Under the pieces are notes generated by a model that saw only the letters and a list, made by a program, of their open reading frames with translations, made no database searches and was not told where the DNA came from. Both the position numbers and the translations under genes were made by a program. A stretch of 64,000 nucleotides of DNA from JAADHI01 sp964451325 (lineage in GTDB: Bacteria > Nitrospirota > Nitrospiria > SBBL01 > JAADHI01): contig CAYVHO010000009.1 of NCBI GenBank assembly GCA_964451325.1, positions 31,093 to 95,092 of the forward strand. The letters are read 5' to 3'. Shown piece after piece: positions 33,358 to 42,383 of the stretch (the first letter of the stretch is position 1; the number at the start of each line of letters is the position of its first letter).

Positions 33358-35236
33358 AAATGCTCGACTGTTTGTCTCTCTTGTGTTCCTGGCCTTGTTT
33401 TCATGGGCCTGTAGCAGTGGTGGAAGCTCAACGACAAACACACCCAGGGGCATCAGTATTACGCCAAACCCTGCAATGTTTGTTGCGGGTGGCAGTGCTG
33501 TTCCCTTGTCGGCAACCTTAACCTTAGATACAGGTGCCGTGGATGATACGGCGGTTTTCACTTGGCAGTCGAGTGATGTAAGTATTGTCACAGTGGATGC
33601 AAGTAGCGGTATCGCTACAGGCTTAAAAATCGGTGTGGCTACGATTACCGCGAGTTCTCATGAAATTACGGGGCGTGTTACGGTTGGGGTGGTTGGGCCC
33701 AAAAAGGGGGCAACTTCACTCACCTTATCCGGAAATGCCACTTATGAAGACAGGGTCTACGATCTCACAGGGTTTACAGGGGTCTTGGTCGAAAAACCCA
33801 TTCGAAAAACGGTCCTTGAAGTGGTGGCCATTGACGGCTTTTCAGTCATTGGTACAACAGCAAGCGATGCAGCAGGCGACTATAATATCACGGTAGACAA
33901 CAGCGCTAATCAAAGTGGGGTCTACCTGCGTGTTGTGAGCCGTACAGACCTATCTCAGACTGAAAAAATTGAAGTCCGCAATAATAGCACTGAAAGAGCC
34001 TTTCTTTCTTTTGCCTCTCCCGGCCTTGATGACAGTGTTTCTGAACCCTTTTTGGCCACACAAGACATGCTTGCACGCGCTGCAACAAGGATTGGTGGGG
34101 CTTTTAACATCATTGATGTCATGTCCGATGCCAGCATTCTTCTTCAAAGCTCAGGCCCCTGTCCTGATAATCCGACTTGTGTTCCGCCCCTGGCGACGGT
34201 TTACTGGGAGCCAAACAGTGCTGAGGGGAGTTTTTATAACCACATCACCAATACAATCTCTATTTTAGGCGGCGGAGTTTTTGGGGGAGATACCGATGAA
34301 TATGATGACGTCATCATTGCACACGAATATGCACATTTTATTATCAATCAGTTTGCAAGAGATGATTCCCCTGGGGGTGACCACAACATCTTGGATAATG
34401 GGCAGGACATTCGCCTGAGTTGGTCGGAAGGCTGGGCCACCTTTTTCCCGGCGGCCGTATTGAATTCTCCCTTGTATGTGGATACCAAACCAGGCGGGAC
34501 ACTGATTTCTTTTAATATTGAGGATTATTCCGGGCCTTCCGCGCTTGCCAGCAATGCCATTTACACCACAAACGAAATCGCTGTGGCCGGGGTTTTGTGG
34601 GATATCTTTGACGAAATCAATAACAGTGAGGGTGATCCCTTGCAGTTGAATTTTTCAACAATCTTTCAAACGCTCTTGAATTTTCCTGCTTCGCCGAGAC
34701 CCACAAGTTTGGAAACTTTTTGGACGACTTTTTCAAGCGAAGCCCTGACAACAGGATCTAGCGCTGCCTTTCAATCGATATTACAGGGCCGGAAAATTTC
34801 TTTATTTCAGGATGCAACAGAGGCCACGGAGTTGACACTTACGAGTACTGCGTCTCAATTACACACGCTTTACCAGGCAGGGGATGATCCTGCTGGAGAT
34901 GTGGATATAATCCCTTTTAATGTAACAACCGGAACAAGCTACACGGTGAGAACGTTTAATCTTAACAATGGGGCCGATACCTTTTTGAGCATACGTAATA
35001 CTTCTGGAGTGATTGCGAGCAACGACAATGAAAGTGGCTTTAATCATCTCAATTGCGGGATTGTGTTTGGGGGGACGAGCAATTGTCCTGCCAATAATGC
35101 CTTAAATCTTTCGTCTTCCGTCACTTTTACGGCCCAAGAAACCGCAACGTTTACCGCCGAAGTCAGCCATGCGCAAAATGCCCCACCTTCGGCTGCATTG
35201 CTTGGCGCATATGAGATTGATTTAGCCACCCCTTGA
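33332..35236 (+). CDS. Lipoprotein with Big2 Ig-like domain and HExxH metalloprotease centre
   Basis: A 634-residue lipoprotein with lipobox FSWAC (Cys about residue 27) and a Gly/Ser linker. A Big2-type Ig domain follows (about 40-115; ITPNPAMFVAGGSAVPLSAT, WQSSDVSIVTVD), then a carboxypeptidase-regulatory-like fold (about 130-215). A metalloprotease-like core comes next: AHEYAHFIINQF supplies HExxH, and SWSEGWATFFPA about 30 residues later offers a Glu as third zinc ligand. The C-terminal 120 residues look like a beta-sandwich pre-peptidase domain (VDIIPFNVTTGTSYTV). No named MEROPS family is assigned. ATG 33332 is behind AAAAAGGA, inside the previous gene. Confidence 0.78.
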   Translation: MAPFLSFVKNARLFVSLVFLALFSWACSSGGSSTTNTPRGISITPNPAMFVAGGSAVPLSATLTLDTGAVDDTAVFTWQSSDVSIVTVDASSGIATGLKIGVATITASSHEITGRVTVGVVGPKKGATSLTLSGNATYEDRVYDLTGFTGVLVEKPIRKTVLEVVAIDGFSVIGTTASDAAGDYNITVDNSANQSGVYLRVVSRTDLSQTEKIEVRNNSTERAFLSFASPGLDDSVSEPFLATQDMLARAATRIGGAFNIIDVMSDASILLQSSGPCPDNPTCVPPLATVYWEPNSAEGSFYNHITNTISILGGGVFGGDTDEYDDVIIAHEYAHFIINQFARDDSPGGDHNILDNGQDIRLSWSEGWATFFPAAVLNSPLYVDTKPGGTLISFNIEDYSGPSALASNAIYTTNEIAVAGVLWDIFDEINNSEGDPLQLNFSTIFQTLLNFPASPRPTSLETFWTTFSSEALTTGSSAAFQSILQGRKISLFQDATEATELTLTSTASQLHTLYQAGDDPAGDVDIIPFNVTTGTSYTVRTFNLNNGADTFLSIRNTSGVIASNDNESGFNHLNCGIVFGGTSNCPANNALNLSSSVTFTAQETATFTAEVSHAQNAPPSAALLGAYEIDLATP

Positions 35237-35251
35237 GGAGATCTTGTTTTT

Positions 35252-36229
35252 TTGCCCATCGCCATGAAAAGTTTTAGCCTTGATCAATCCACACATTTCA
35301 TCGACGTCGTCCAGATACTCAATACGATGGGTCAGCAAAATGTGCATCAGCTGGATCGCCCCCAGAAGATCAGTAAAAACCTTCTAAAAGAATTTGAAAA
35401 ACGAGAGAAAAGGGTCAAAATCATTACAGATGATGGTATGAGCTACATGACACATCTTATCAGTGTCGATTCTCGTGAACTGGTGATTCGATTGCTTGAT
35501 AATTTGAAGATACGTTTTAAAAGCCATCTGCTCCTTGTTTTTCCAAGCGAGAGAAAAGACTATGTTGTTCAAGGTTTTGTCAAAAAGATTTTTTTACCGA
35601 TTGTCGTGCTTTCTTATGTTGATCCAAGATACGGAAAACGATGGACACTGAACACCGAAACGCAGGTACATTTATCTCCTGTTCCCGAGCAGATTCTGAC
35701 CTTATTTATGAACGAAGATCTGAGGTTGATCCGGCGTTCAGATGTGACCCGGCCTGCGGCCTCCTCTGGGGGAAATGCGGTGTCTGAAGAAAAAGAGGAA
35801 AGGACTGTTGCTTTAGCGATCGAAGACGTGCTCTGCACCGGTGTTGTCCTTGACGACACGCCCGAGGATGCTCAGAATGTCGTGGTTTACGATTATGAAG
35901 AAGCAGAGCATTTTTATTCCATTTTGGCGCAAAGTGTGATCTCAGGACGGATTCATGATATCTCCCCTTCTGGGCTTGCGATGATTGCTAAAAAAGGAAA
36001 TGGCCTGGGTCAAGTCGGCGCCTTGGTTTCTCTTGAATTCCACGATTTATTGTTTAAGGATGAGAAGTCTGAAATCGATGTTTTTAAATTGCGTCTCTTT
36101 GGAATCGTCCGATATCAGCGACCTTTTAATGAGGAAGACGAGCAGATCTTTGGTATTAAATTTGTAAAAACGATTTATGATACACGTTTTTTAAATTTTC
36201 TTGAAAAAACAGCAAACGCACCCAGTTAA
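35252..36229 (+). CDS. PilZ-like domain protein
   Basis: A 325-residue cytoplasmic protein. The C-terminal 120 residues contain GRIHDISPSGLAMIAKK, matching the (D/N)xSxxG half of the PilZ c-di-GMP motif. The RxxxR half is not obvious. The N-terminal region (about 45-150; DDGMSYMTHLISVDSRELVI) looks like a second beta-barrel of the YcgR-N kind. It could read the c-di-GMP made by the cyclase at 16.6 kb, but binding is uncertain. Start TTG 35252 has GAGGAGAT about ten bases upstream; ATG 35264 is possible. Confidence 0.65.
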   Translation: MPIAMKSFSLDQSTHFIDVVQILNTMGQQNVHQLDRPQKISKNLLKEFEKREKRVKIITDDGMSYMTHLISVDSRELVIRLLDNLKIRFKSHLLLVFPSERKDYVVQGFVKKIFLPIVVLSYVDPRYGKRWTLNTETQVHLSPVPEQILTLFMNEDLRLIRRSDVTRPAASSGGNAVSEEKEERTVALAIEDVLCTGVVLDDTPEDAQNVVVYDYEEAEHFYSILAQSVISGRIHDISPSGLAMIAKKGNGLGQVGALVSLEFHDLLFKDEKSEIDVFKLRLFGIVRYQRPFNEEDEQIFGIKFVKTIYDTRFLNFLEKTANAPS

Positions 36230-36314
36230 AGGAAGCTCGGAAGTAAAGGACGGTTCCACACGATTTTTGCTTTGAATCCCCCTCAAGTTGTTTGCACAAG
36301 TTTCAGATTTGGCC

Positions 36315-36998
36315 TTATATTGCGAGCGGTTCTTCCAGTTTCCCGACGATGCCCGTACGCGTATGTACATTGACTTTTTTCATAATGCGTTTGACATGGT
36401 CTTTTACCGTGTAAACACCAATATTCAGTACCCCGGCAATCTCTTTATTGGTAAACCCTTTTTTCACATAATGCACTACACTTTCTTCCCTGGGTGTGAA
36501 CTTAAGGAGGGACTGATTCACTGCCGTGCTGCGAATTTCCCCTTGGAGTGGCTCAATAAAAATCATTACGAAGTCCGCTGTTCCGGCAGTGCCTTTGAGG
36601 CGCTGAGCTAGAAGTGAAACGGCTTGCCCTCTAAAAGAAAAAAAAGCCTTGGCCCCCTCCTGAGCTGGGTTAAAGTCAGCCCTTTTCATTTGAGAAAATA
36701 CGGTGACCTGTAAGTCATTTAGTATTTGTGTGAGTTGAAATTGGGCCTCGTGCTCTTCGGCGGTTTTCCCCTCATTTTCAAGCAGCCTCAAGATAGACGC
36801 CTCCCCATGACTTACAAATAAAATATGTCCATGCTGGTCAATAAGAACAACATCCAGCGTGCTTCGTTTTTTTACACATTCAAGATATCCATCGTATGGA
36901 ATTTGTGAGGTAATCATATTGTGATCTGGATAATAATCTTCTCTTTTTCTGGGAAACGATCGCGCTTCAATTTTTTCTAGGATAGCCGATTGCATCAT
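36315..36998 (-). CDS. LuxR-type transcriptional regulator
   Basis: A 227-residue regulator. The C-terminal 60 residues are a LuxR/GerE helix-turn-helix (LKFTPREESVVHYVKKGFTN, KEIAGVLNIGVYTVKDHVK). The N-terminal about 150 residues contain a possible PAS-like sensor (LDVVLIDQHGHILFVSHGEA) and no phospho-acceptor receiver pattern, so it is not a classical response regulator. It lies 25 bases after the 155-residue coiled-coil gene on the same strand and is probably co-transcribed with it. Confidence 0.82.
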   Translation of the reverse strand: MMQSAILEKIEARSFPRKREDYYPDHNMITSQIPYDGYLECVKKRSTLDVVLIDQHGHILFVSHGEASILRLLENEGKTAEEHEAQFQLTQILNDLQVTVFSQMKRADFNPAQEGAKAFFSFRGQAVSLLAQRLKGTAGTADFVMIFIEPLQGEIRSTAVNQSLLKFTPREESVVHYVKKGFTNKEIAGVLNIGVYTVKDHVKRIMKKVNVHTRTGIVGKLEEPLAI

Positions 36999-37023
36999 TT
37001 TACTCCTGGGGCTTGATGTCTTT

Positions 37024-37491
37024 TTAGTGTTTGGTCTGATAGAGAGTGCAGTTGTGTTTTAGCGTTCCAAATGCTTCCTTCATGAGGTTAAATTCTTTTG
37101 TGAGGCCTTCTCTTTGTTCTATCTTTGTTTGGTCAAGAATTTCATCAATAAGTTTTAATAAACCCCGTATCCATGTCGGATTCAGCTGGAGGTTGAATGA
37201 AAGCATGTCCAGCTCTCGACGCATTTCTTCCAAGCGTGGGCTAGCATCTTTTTTTGAAAGTTCGATGTGTTTTAGGCGTTTGTAGAGGTGGCGGCGATAT
37301 AATTTTGGGCAGCTTTGCCATGTTTCAATTTTTTGAAGAAGCTCTTGTTTATGTTCCTGTAAAGCTCTGAGCAAATCAGAGTCTGATTCGGATCCCGAAT
37401 GCTGTCGGGTGCTGTTTTTTTCAACTAACTTTGACAGATTATCGAAATTATATTCAATTCCATTTTTAAAGCGAACGTCACTACTGGTCAT
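37024..37491 (-). CDS. Hypothetical helical protein upstream of the LuxR-type regulator
   Basis: A 155-residue soluble protein that is almost entirely helical and charged (LLRALQEHKQELLQKIETWQ, ELSKKDASPRLEEMRRELDM), consistent with a coiled coil. No signal peptide, membrane helix or known motif. It precedes the LuxR-type gene by 25 bases on the same strand, so a regulatory or partner role is possible. I do not recognise the family. Confidence 0.6.
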   Translation of the reverse strand: MTSSDVRFKNGIEYNFDNLSKLVEKNSTRQHSGSESDSDLLRALQEHKQELLQKIETWQSCPKLYRRHLYKRLKHIELSKKDASPRLEEMRRELDMLSFNLQLNPTWIRGLLKLIDEILDQTKIEQREGLTKEFNLMKEAFGTLKHNCTLYQTKH

Positions 37492-37648
37492 TCTCTTCCC
37501 CCCTCACCAGAAACTCGGTTATTTCGATTTTGTTTCGTTCTCAGAACAATCTCTGGAAAAGCAATTTATATGCCTACATTTATTGAGAATATTATTTACA
37601 TAAGTTGTTGAAAATTTTGAATTTTATTTTTTAGCAGGGTCGCGAGGC

Positions 37649-37692
37649 ATTCTGATTTCTGGAAGAAATTCCGAAAATCAGAATTTCTTCCA
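37649..37692. repeat. Two interleaved inverted repeats upstream of smc
   Basis: Arm A ATTCTGATTT (37649-37658) pairs with AAATCAGAAT (37675-37684). Arm B TGGAAGAAATT (37660-37670) pairs with AATTTCTTCCA (37682-37692). The order is A-B-A'-B', so the two pairings cross and A' and B' share three bases. Both pairings are perfect (10 and 11 bases). As RNA they would be alternative stems; as DNA they would be overlapping operator sites. The block lies about 60 bases before smc. Confidence 0.6.
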
Positions 37693-37754
37693 ATCCTACT
37701 TCCTTTTATGATGAGACCTGTTATCATGCCGGGAACATTATTTTGGAATTTCTC

Positions 37755-40700
37755 ATGCGCCTGAAGCGTCTCGAAGTCTTCGGATTTAAATCCTTTTTTG
37801 ATAAAACGGTGATCACTTTCCAGAAAGGGATCACCGGAATTGTGGGCCCCAATGGTTGCGGAAAAAGCAATTTTGCCGATGCGATTCTCTGGGTTTTAGG
37901 GGAACAGAGCCCCAAAAGCCTCAGGGGCGAGCGCATGGAAGATGTTATCTTCAGTGGGACGGATCAACGAAAACCCCTTTCCGTTGCCGAAGTGTCTTTA
38001 ACCATTGGCGACATTGCCAATGAATTGCCACCCCCCTATACCCCTTATGCCGAATTGACACTCAGTCGCAGGCTTTATCGTTCGGGGGAGAGCGAATATC
38101 TCATCAATAAAAGCCCCTGCCGACTGAAGGATATTCGAGATCTCTTGATCGACATCGGTGCGGGTTATCACGCGCACACCATTATCGAACAAGGTAAGGT
38201 TGATGACATTATTACTGCATCGCCCATGCAACGCCGAGAAATCGTTGAAGAGGCGGCGGGCATTGCAAAATATCGTCTGAGAAAAGCGGAGGCCTTGCGC
38301 AAACTGGATGCCACCGAGCGGAACCTGACCCGTGTGACAGATATTATTGGTGAAATCAAACGGCAGCGAAACGCTTTGGATCGTCAGGCAAAAAAAGCTG
38401 AAAAAGTGCAAGAGATGGGCAAAAGACTTAAAACCCTTGACCTGCAAGTCGCAGACACCGAATGGCGAGAATGGAAAAATGAGCAAGAGGCACTTGAAAC
38501 AGCAGCAATGCACCTTCAGGATCAATCAGAGGTCTATTCAGGCCAGTTGGCGACACTGGATGCGACCCAGACCGAGAATAAACTGCTGATGACCGAAAAA
38601 GAGCAGGGACTCTCTAAGCGTGCCCGTGATTTGTCTGATGTTGAAAAAAATATCCAGCGCTGGGAAGGCAAGCTTGAAACCCTGGGCGTACAGCGTCAGG
38701 AATGGCTTGCGGGACAATCCCGGACGCATGAGGAGATTGAACAACTCAGGCGGACCCTTGCCTCACTTGAAGCGGAAGAACTCAGCTTGAATGAAGAAGC
38801 AGCCTCGATCGCAAAAACCTTACCTGAAGCAGAAGCGGCTCTGGCTGAACATGATCGTCAAGCCCGTCAGCTTGAGGAAGAAGTGCGGGATGTCAGTGCA
38901 AACTTAGAGGCCTGTAAAGTGAGCCTCTTTGATCTTTCGGCTCAGGTAACAACTTCAAAAAATAATCTGGCCCATTTTGAGACACGCTTGACCAGTCTCT
39001 CGAAACAGGAGGATAGACTGAGTCTTGAGCAAGAGACCCTTGAAGAAAAGCTTCAACAGTCCGAAGATGCAGTAAAAGCACTTCAAGTTGCCGAGCAAAA
39101 AAATACTGCAGACCTTGAAGACCTCAAAACGCAGCGCGACGATGTGATGATCACACTGGAAATAACAGAAAAAAAGATTCAAAACAAAGAAAAACAACTG
39201 CTCTCTGTGAAAGAAGCCTCCGTTGATGTCAAGGCACGTGTGGCCTCACACGAAGGGTTTTACCGGGGGTTTTTAAATAAACGAGAAGGCTCCGTCAATC
39301 CCCTGCTTGCTTTAGAAGGTTTAAAAGGCATGGTCGCGGATTTGATCGAAGTCCCCTCAGCTTATGAGCTTGCATTGGAGGCCGTGCTCGAAAACAAACT
39401 GCGGGGCATCGTGGTCGAAGACCATGCAGAGATTCAAAAAGGCATCGCCTATCTGCGTGCAGCCGAGTTGGGACGTGGAACCTTTTTCCCGCGTCACCCG
39501 CGTGTGATAAAAAAGATCACACAATCTGCAATCACCATTGAATCTCTCGAAGGTCTGCTGGGCCAAGCACGCGATCTTGTTGCTGTACGACCAGGGGATG
39601 AGGCCATTGCGGATGCCTTACTCAATGGCATCGTCATCGTCAAAGACCTTCAGTCTGCGCTAAAAGCATGGAAGGCTGTGCCTGAAGTTGATCTTTGGGT
39701 CACACTTGAAGGAGAAATTCTGGATTCTTTTGGGATCGTTTCGGGTGGAGAACAAGGTAAAAAAGGCTTGCTAGGTCAGAAACGTGAGCTGAAACAACTC
39801 ACAGACCGGGCAGAATCACTTCAAAAAGAAGCTACGGTCTGCCAACAGGAGATTGCCACGGAGCAAATCATCGTAGACAGCGCTCACCAGGAAATAACAA
39901 ACTTCTCAGAGGAAATACGACATTTGGATCTTGAATTACTCAAGATGCAAAGTGAGAAAAAAAACGTAAATTACGAGCGTCAAGGCCTTGAAGGGGCACT
40001 TGGAACCGTGCGTTTTGAGCAAGAAGAAGGGCGAAGCGAAAAAGAAGGTTTGTTTGCCTCAGAAGGGCTTGAACATCAGCGCATTGCTGAAGCCCAGGAG
40101 ATGAGGACTGAGAAAGAAATCGAACTGGAGATTTTAAGTGAGAACTTACATCAATATCGCCAAAAGGTCTCTTCTCTGAGCGAGACCGTTGTTCAGCTCA
40201 GAATGCAGCGCAATTCACTCCAGGAAAAGCAGCGACATACGCTTGAAAAACAGACACGTTTATTTCGTGAAAATGAGAACTTCAACAAACAGATCGATGA
40301 AAAGAGGGTCTTTGAAAACACACTTCAGGAAAAGTTGGCCTTTGGAAAAATAGAAAAACAGGATGCCGAAATAACGATTACAGATTTATCTGAGGAACGC
40401 ATGAAATGCGAAGTGAACCTTCGGGATGCACGTGAATCCCATGCAGAACTTTTATCTGACATAGAACACAGAGAACAAGAGATCATTGCCCTGCGTTCAC
40501 AATTCAAAAAAACAGATGAAATGCTTCAGGAGAAGGCCTTAAAAAAAGTAACCGCGGAAATGCAGCGGCAAAAAATTGAAGAATCCATTTTCTCACAGTA
40601 TCAAATTGAAATGTCCAATATCGACGAAAGTGATTTGGGACAAACGATTGAGGCTGCACGTGAAGAAGCGCGGAATCTCCGGGGGAAAATCGAAAACATG

Positions 40701-41333
40701 GGGCCCGTCAATCTGGCGGCCATTGAAGAGTACAAAACATTAGACGAACGCTTTCAGTTTCTAAGTGGACAGGATGACGATCTGAGACAATCCATTGAAA
40801 GTTTACGTGAAACCATCGCAAAAATTAATAAAACGACCCGTGGCCTTTTTGTGGAGACCTTTCATACCTTAAATCAAAAATTTGGAGAAGTTTTTTCTTC
40901 CTTTTTTGGGGGCGGTTCGGCGGAGCTTGTTTTATTGGATGAAGCGCATCCCTTGGAATCCGGGATTGAAATGATGGCGCAACCGCCTGGAAAGGGTCGA
41001 CGTAGCCTCCTTTTATTTTCCGGGGGGGAAAAGGCATTGACTGCGATTTCGCTGCTTTTTGCAACGTTTCTTATTCACCCAACACCCTTTTGTCTTTTAG
41101 ATGAGATTGATGCACCGCTGGACGAAGAAAACACCCGTCGGTTTTCACAGACCTTGATCAAAATGTCTAAAGATACCCAGTTTATCGTGGTGACCCATAA
41201 TCGTTTTACCATGGAAATTGCCGACGTGCTTTATGGTGTGACCATGGAAGAAACCGGAATCTCAAAGTTGGTTTCAGTTAATATGAGTAAACCCGAGGAT
41301 AAAAATGAAGTCACCTCAGACGCAGTGAGTTAG
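37755..41333 (+). CDS. smc: Chromosome segregation protein Smc
   Basis: A 1192-residue SMC ATPase that organises and segregates the chromosome with ScpA and ScpB. The head begins MRLKRLEVFGFKSFFDKTVI with Walker A GIVGPNGCGKSNFADAI. Coiled coils flank a hinge at about 505-660 (LEGLKGMVADLIEVPSAYEL). The second head half has the signature LLLFSGGEKALTAISLLFA and Walker B PFCLLDEIDAPLDEEN. ATG 37755 fits the family start better than TTG 37743. It converges on thiL. scpA and scpB are not in the window. Confidence 0.97.
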   Translation: MRLKRLEVFGFKSFFDKTVITFQKGITGIVGPNGCGKSNFADAILWVLGEQSPKSLRGERMEDVIFSGTDQRKPLSVAEVSLTIGDIANELPPPYTPYAELTLSRRLYRSGESEYLINKSPCRLKDIRDLLIDIGAGYHAHTIIEQGKVDDIITASPMQRREIVEEAAGIAKYRLRKAEALRKLDATERNLTRVTDIIGEIKRQRNALDRQAKKAEKVQEMGKRLKTLDLQVADTEWREWKNEQEALETAAMHLQDQSEVYSGQLATLDATQTENKLLMTEKEQGLSKRARDLSDVEKNIQRWEGKLETLGVQRQEWLAGQSRTHEEIEQLRRTLASLEAEELSLNEEAASIAKTLPEAEAALAEHDRQARQLEEEVRDVSANLEACKVSLFDLSAQVTTSKNNLAHFETRLTSLSKQEDRLSLEQETLEEKLQQSEDAVKALQVAEQKNTADLEDLKTQRDDVMITLEITEKKIQNKEKQLLSVKEASVDVKARVASHEGFYRGFLNKREGSVNPLLALEGLKGMVADLIEVPSAYELALEAVLENKLRGIVVEDHAEIQKGIAYLRAAELGRGTFFPRHPRVIKKITQSAITIESLEGLLGQARDLVAVRPGDEAIADALLNGIVIVKDLQSALKAWKAVPEVDLWVTLEGEILDSFGIVSGGEQGKKGLLGQKRELKQLTDRAESLQKEATVCQQEIATEQIIVDSAHQEITNFSEEIRHLDLELLKMQSEKKNVNYERQGLEGALGTVRFEQEEGRSEKEGLFASEGLEHQRIAEAQEMRTEKEIELEILSENLHQYRQKVSSLSETVVQLRMQRNSLQEKQRHTLEKQTRLFRENENFNKQIDEKRVFENTLQEKLAFGKIEKQDAEITITDLSEERMKCEVNLRDARESHAELLSDIEHREQEIIALRSQFKKTDEMLQEKALKKVTAEMQRQKIEESIFSQYQIEMSNIDESDLGQTIEAAREEARNLRGKIENMGPVNLAAIEEYKTLDERFQFLSGQDDDLRQSIESLRETIAKINKTTRGLFVETFHTLNQKFGEVFSSFFGGGSAELVLLDEAHPLESGIEMMAQPPGKGRRSLLLFSGGEKALTAISLLFATFLIHPTPFCLLDEIDAPLDEENTRRFSQTLIKMSKDTQFIVVTHNRFTMEIADVLYGVTMEETGISKLVSVNMSKPEDKNEVTSDAVS

Positions 41334-41360
41334 TCTGATTGCTGTTGACGCAGCGCTTCC

Positions 41361-42362
41361 TCAGTGTTTCTCCAAAAAATGATCATATCCTTTTGTTCTA
41401 AGGGCTTGCCTTTTTTTATCCACGCCCCGCGTGAACAGCCCTTCCTTTTTTGAACAGATTTTTCCGATACGCGTGGCTTGTAACAAATCGCTTTTTATCA
41501 ATTGCACGAGTTTGTTTTCTTTGCCCGGCGGCACACAAAAAAGCAGTTCGTAATCTTCCCCACCGTAGAGGGCGAAGTCGAACGCGTCCATTTTATTTTC
41601 TTTCGCATAGCGTTTTAGCGCGGGAGAAAGTGGAATTTGTGTGCGGGTTAATTCTGCGCCCACCCCACTTTGATTCATGATATGGCCGAGGTCTGCGCTC
41701 AGGCCATCTGAAATATCAATCATGGCTGATGCAATCCCTGTTTTTGCAATGCACATGCCCTCTGTCGTGCGGGCTTGAGGACATCGCTGTCGTCGGATCA
41801 GCTGGCTGTATCCTTTTACTGCCCTTCCTTCTTTCAAACAATCGAGTCCCGCTGCGGCATCTCCGAGGGTTCCGGTCACATAAATGGCATCCCCGACTTT
41901 TGCCGTATGGCGTGCGATCATCTGTTTTTTAGGAAGCTCTCCGTAGAGGGTAATTGCAATAAAAAATGGGCCGCTTGTCCGTGTTGTGTTTCCACCGATG
42001 AGGGCTAAGTCCAAAGGGCGGCTGGCTTTTTTGATGCCTCGGTAAAGTTGTTTTAAATCTAAAAATCCAATGTTATTCGGGATGCCAAGCGAAATCAAAA
42101 AACTGCGAGGTCTCCCTCCCATTGCGGCAATATCACTTAAATTAACAGCTACCGCTTTCATCCCGACTTGTTCAAAAGAGCTATAGGCGCGACTGAAGTG
42201 AATGCCTTCAATCAGCGTATCTGTTGTGAGTAAACTCAGACAACTTTGGGAGGGGAAAAATGCTGCGGCATCGTCGCCGATGCCGAGTGAGACAAAGTCA
42301 TGTTTTGATGGAAATTGTTTTTGAATTTGCGCGATAAAGTCAAATTCGCCAATGTTTAGCAC
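41361..42362 (-). CDS. thiL: Thiamine-monophosphate kinase
   Basis: A 333-residue kinase making thiamine diphosphate from thiamine phosphate. The ATP/metal sites are in SLGIGDDAAAF, TTDTLIEGIHF, AVNLSDIAAMGGRP and MIDISDGLSADLGHI, with YGGEDYELLF near the C-terminus. It lies 21 bases after lon on the same strand and probably shares its transcript. No other thiamine gene is nearby. Confidence 0.95.
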   Translation of the reverse strand: MLNIGEFDFIAQIQKQFPSKHDFVSLGIGDDAAAFFPSQSCLSLLTTDTLIEGIHFSRAYSSFEQVGMKAVAVNLSDIAAMGGRPRSFLISLGIPNNIGFLDLKQLYRGIKKASRPLDLALIGGNTTRTSGPFFIAITLYGELPKKQMIARHTAKVGDAIYVTGTLGDAAAGLDCLKEGRAVKGYSQLIRRQRCPQARTTEGMCIAKTGIASAMIDISDGLSADLGHIMNQSGVGAELTRTQIPLSPALKRYAKENKMDAFDFALYGGEDYELLFCVPPGKENKLVQLIKSDLLQATRIGKICSKKEGLFTRGVDKKRQALRTKGYDHFLEKH

Positions 42363-42383
42363 TGGACTGCGTCTCCTCGCAGC

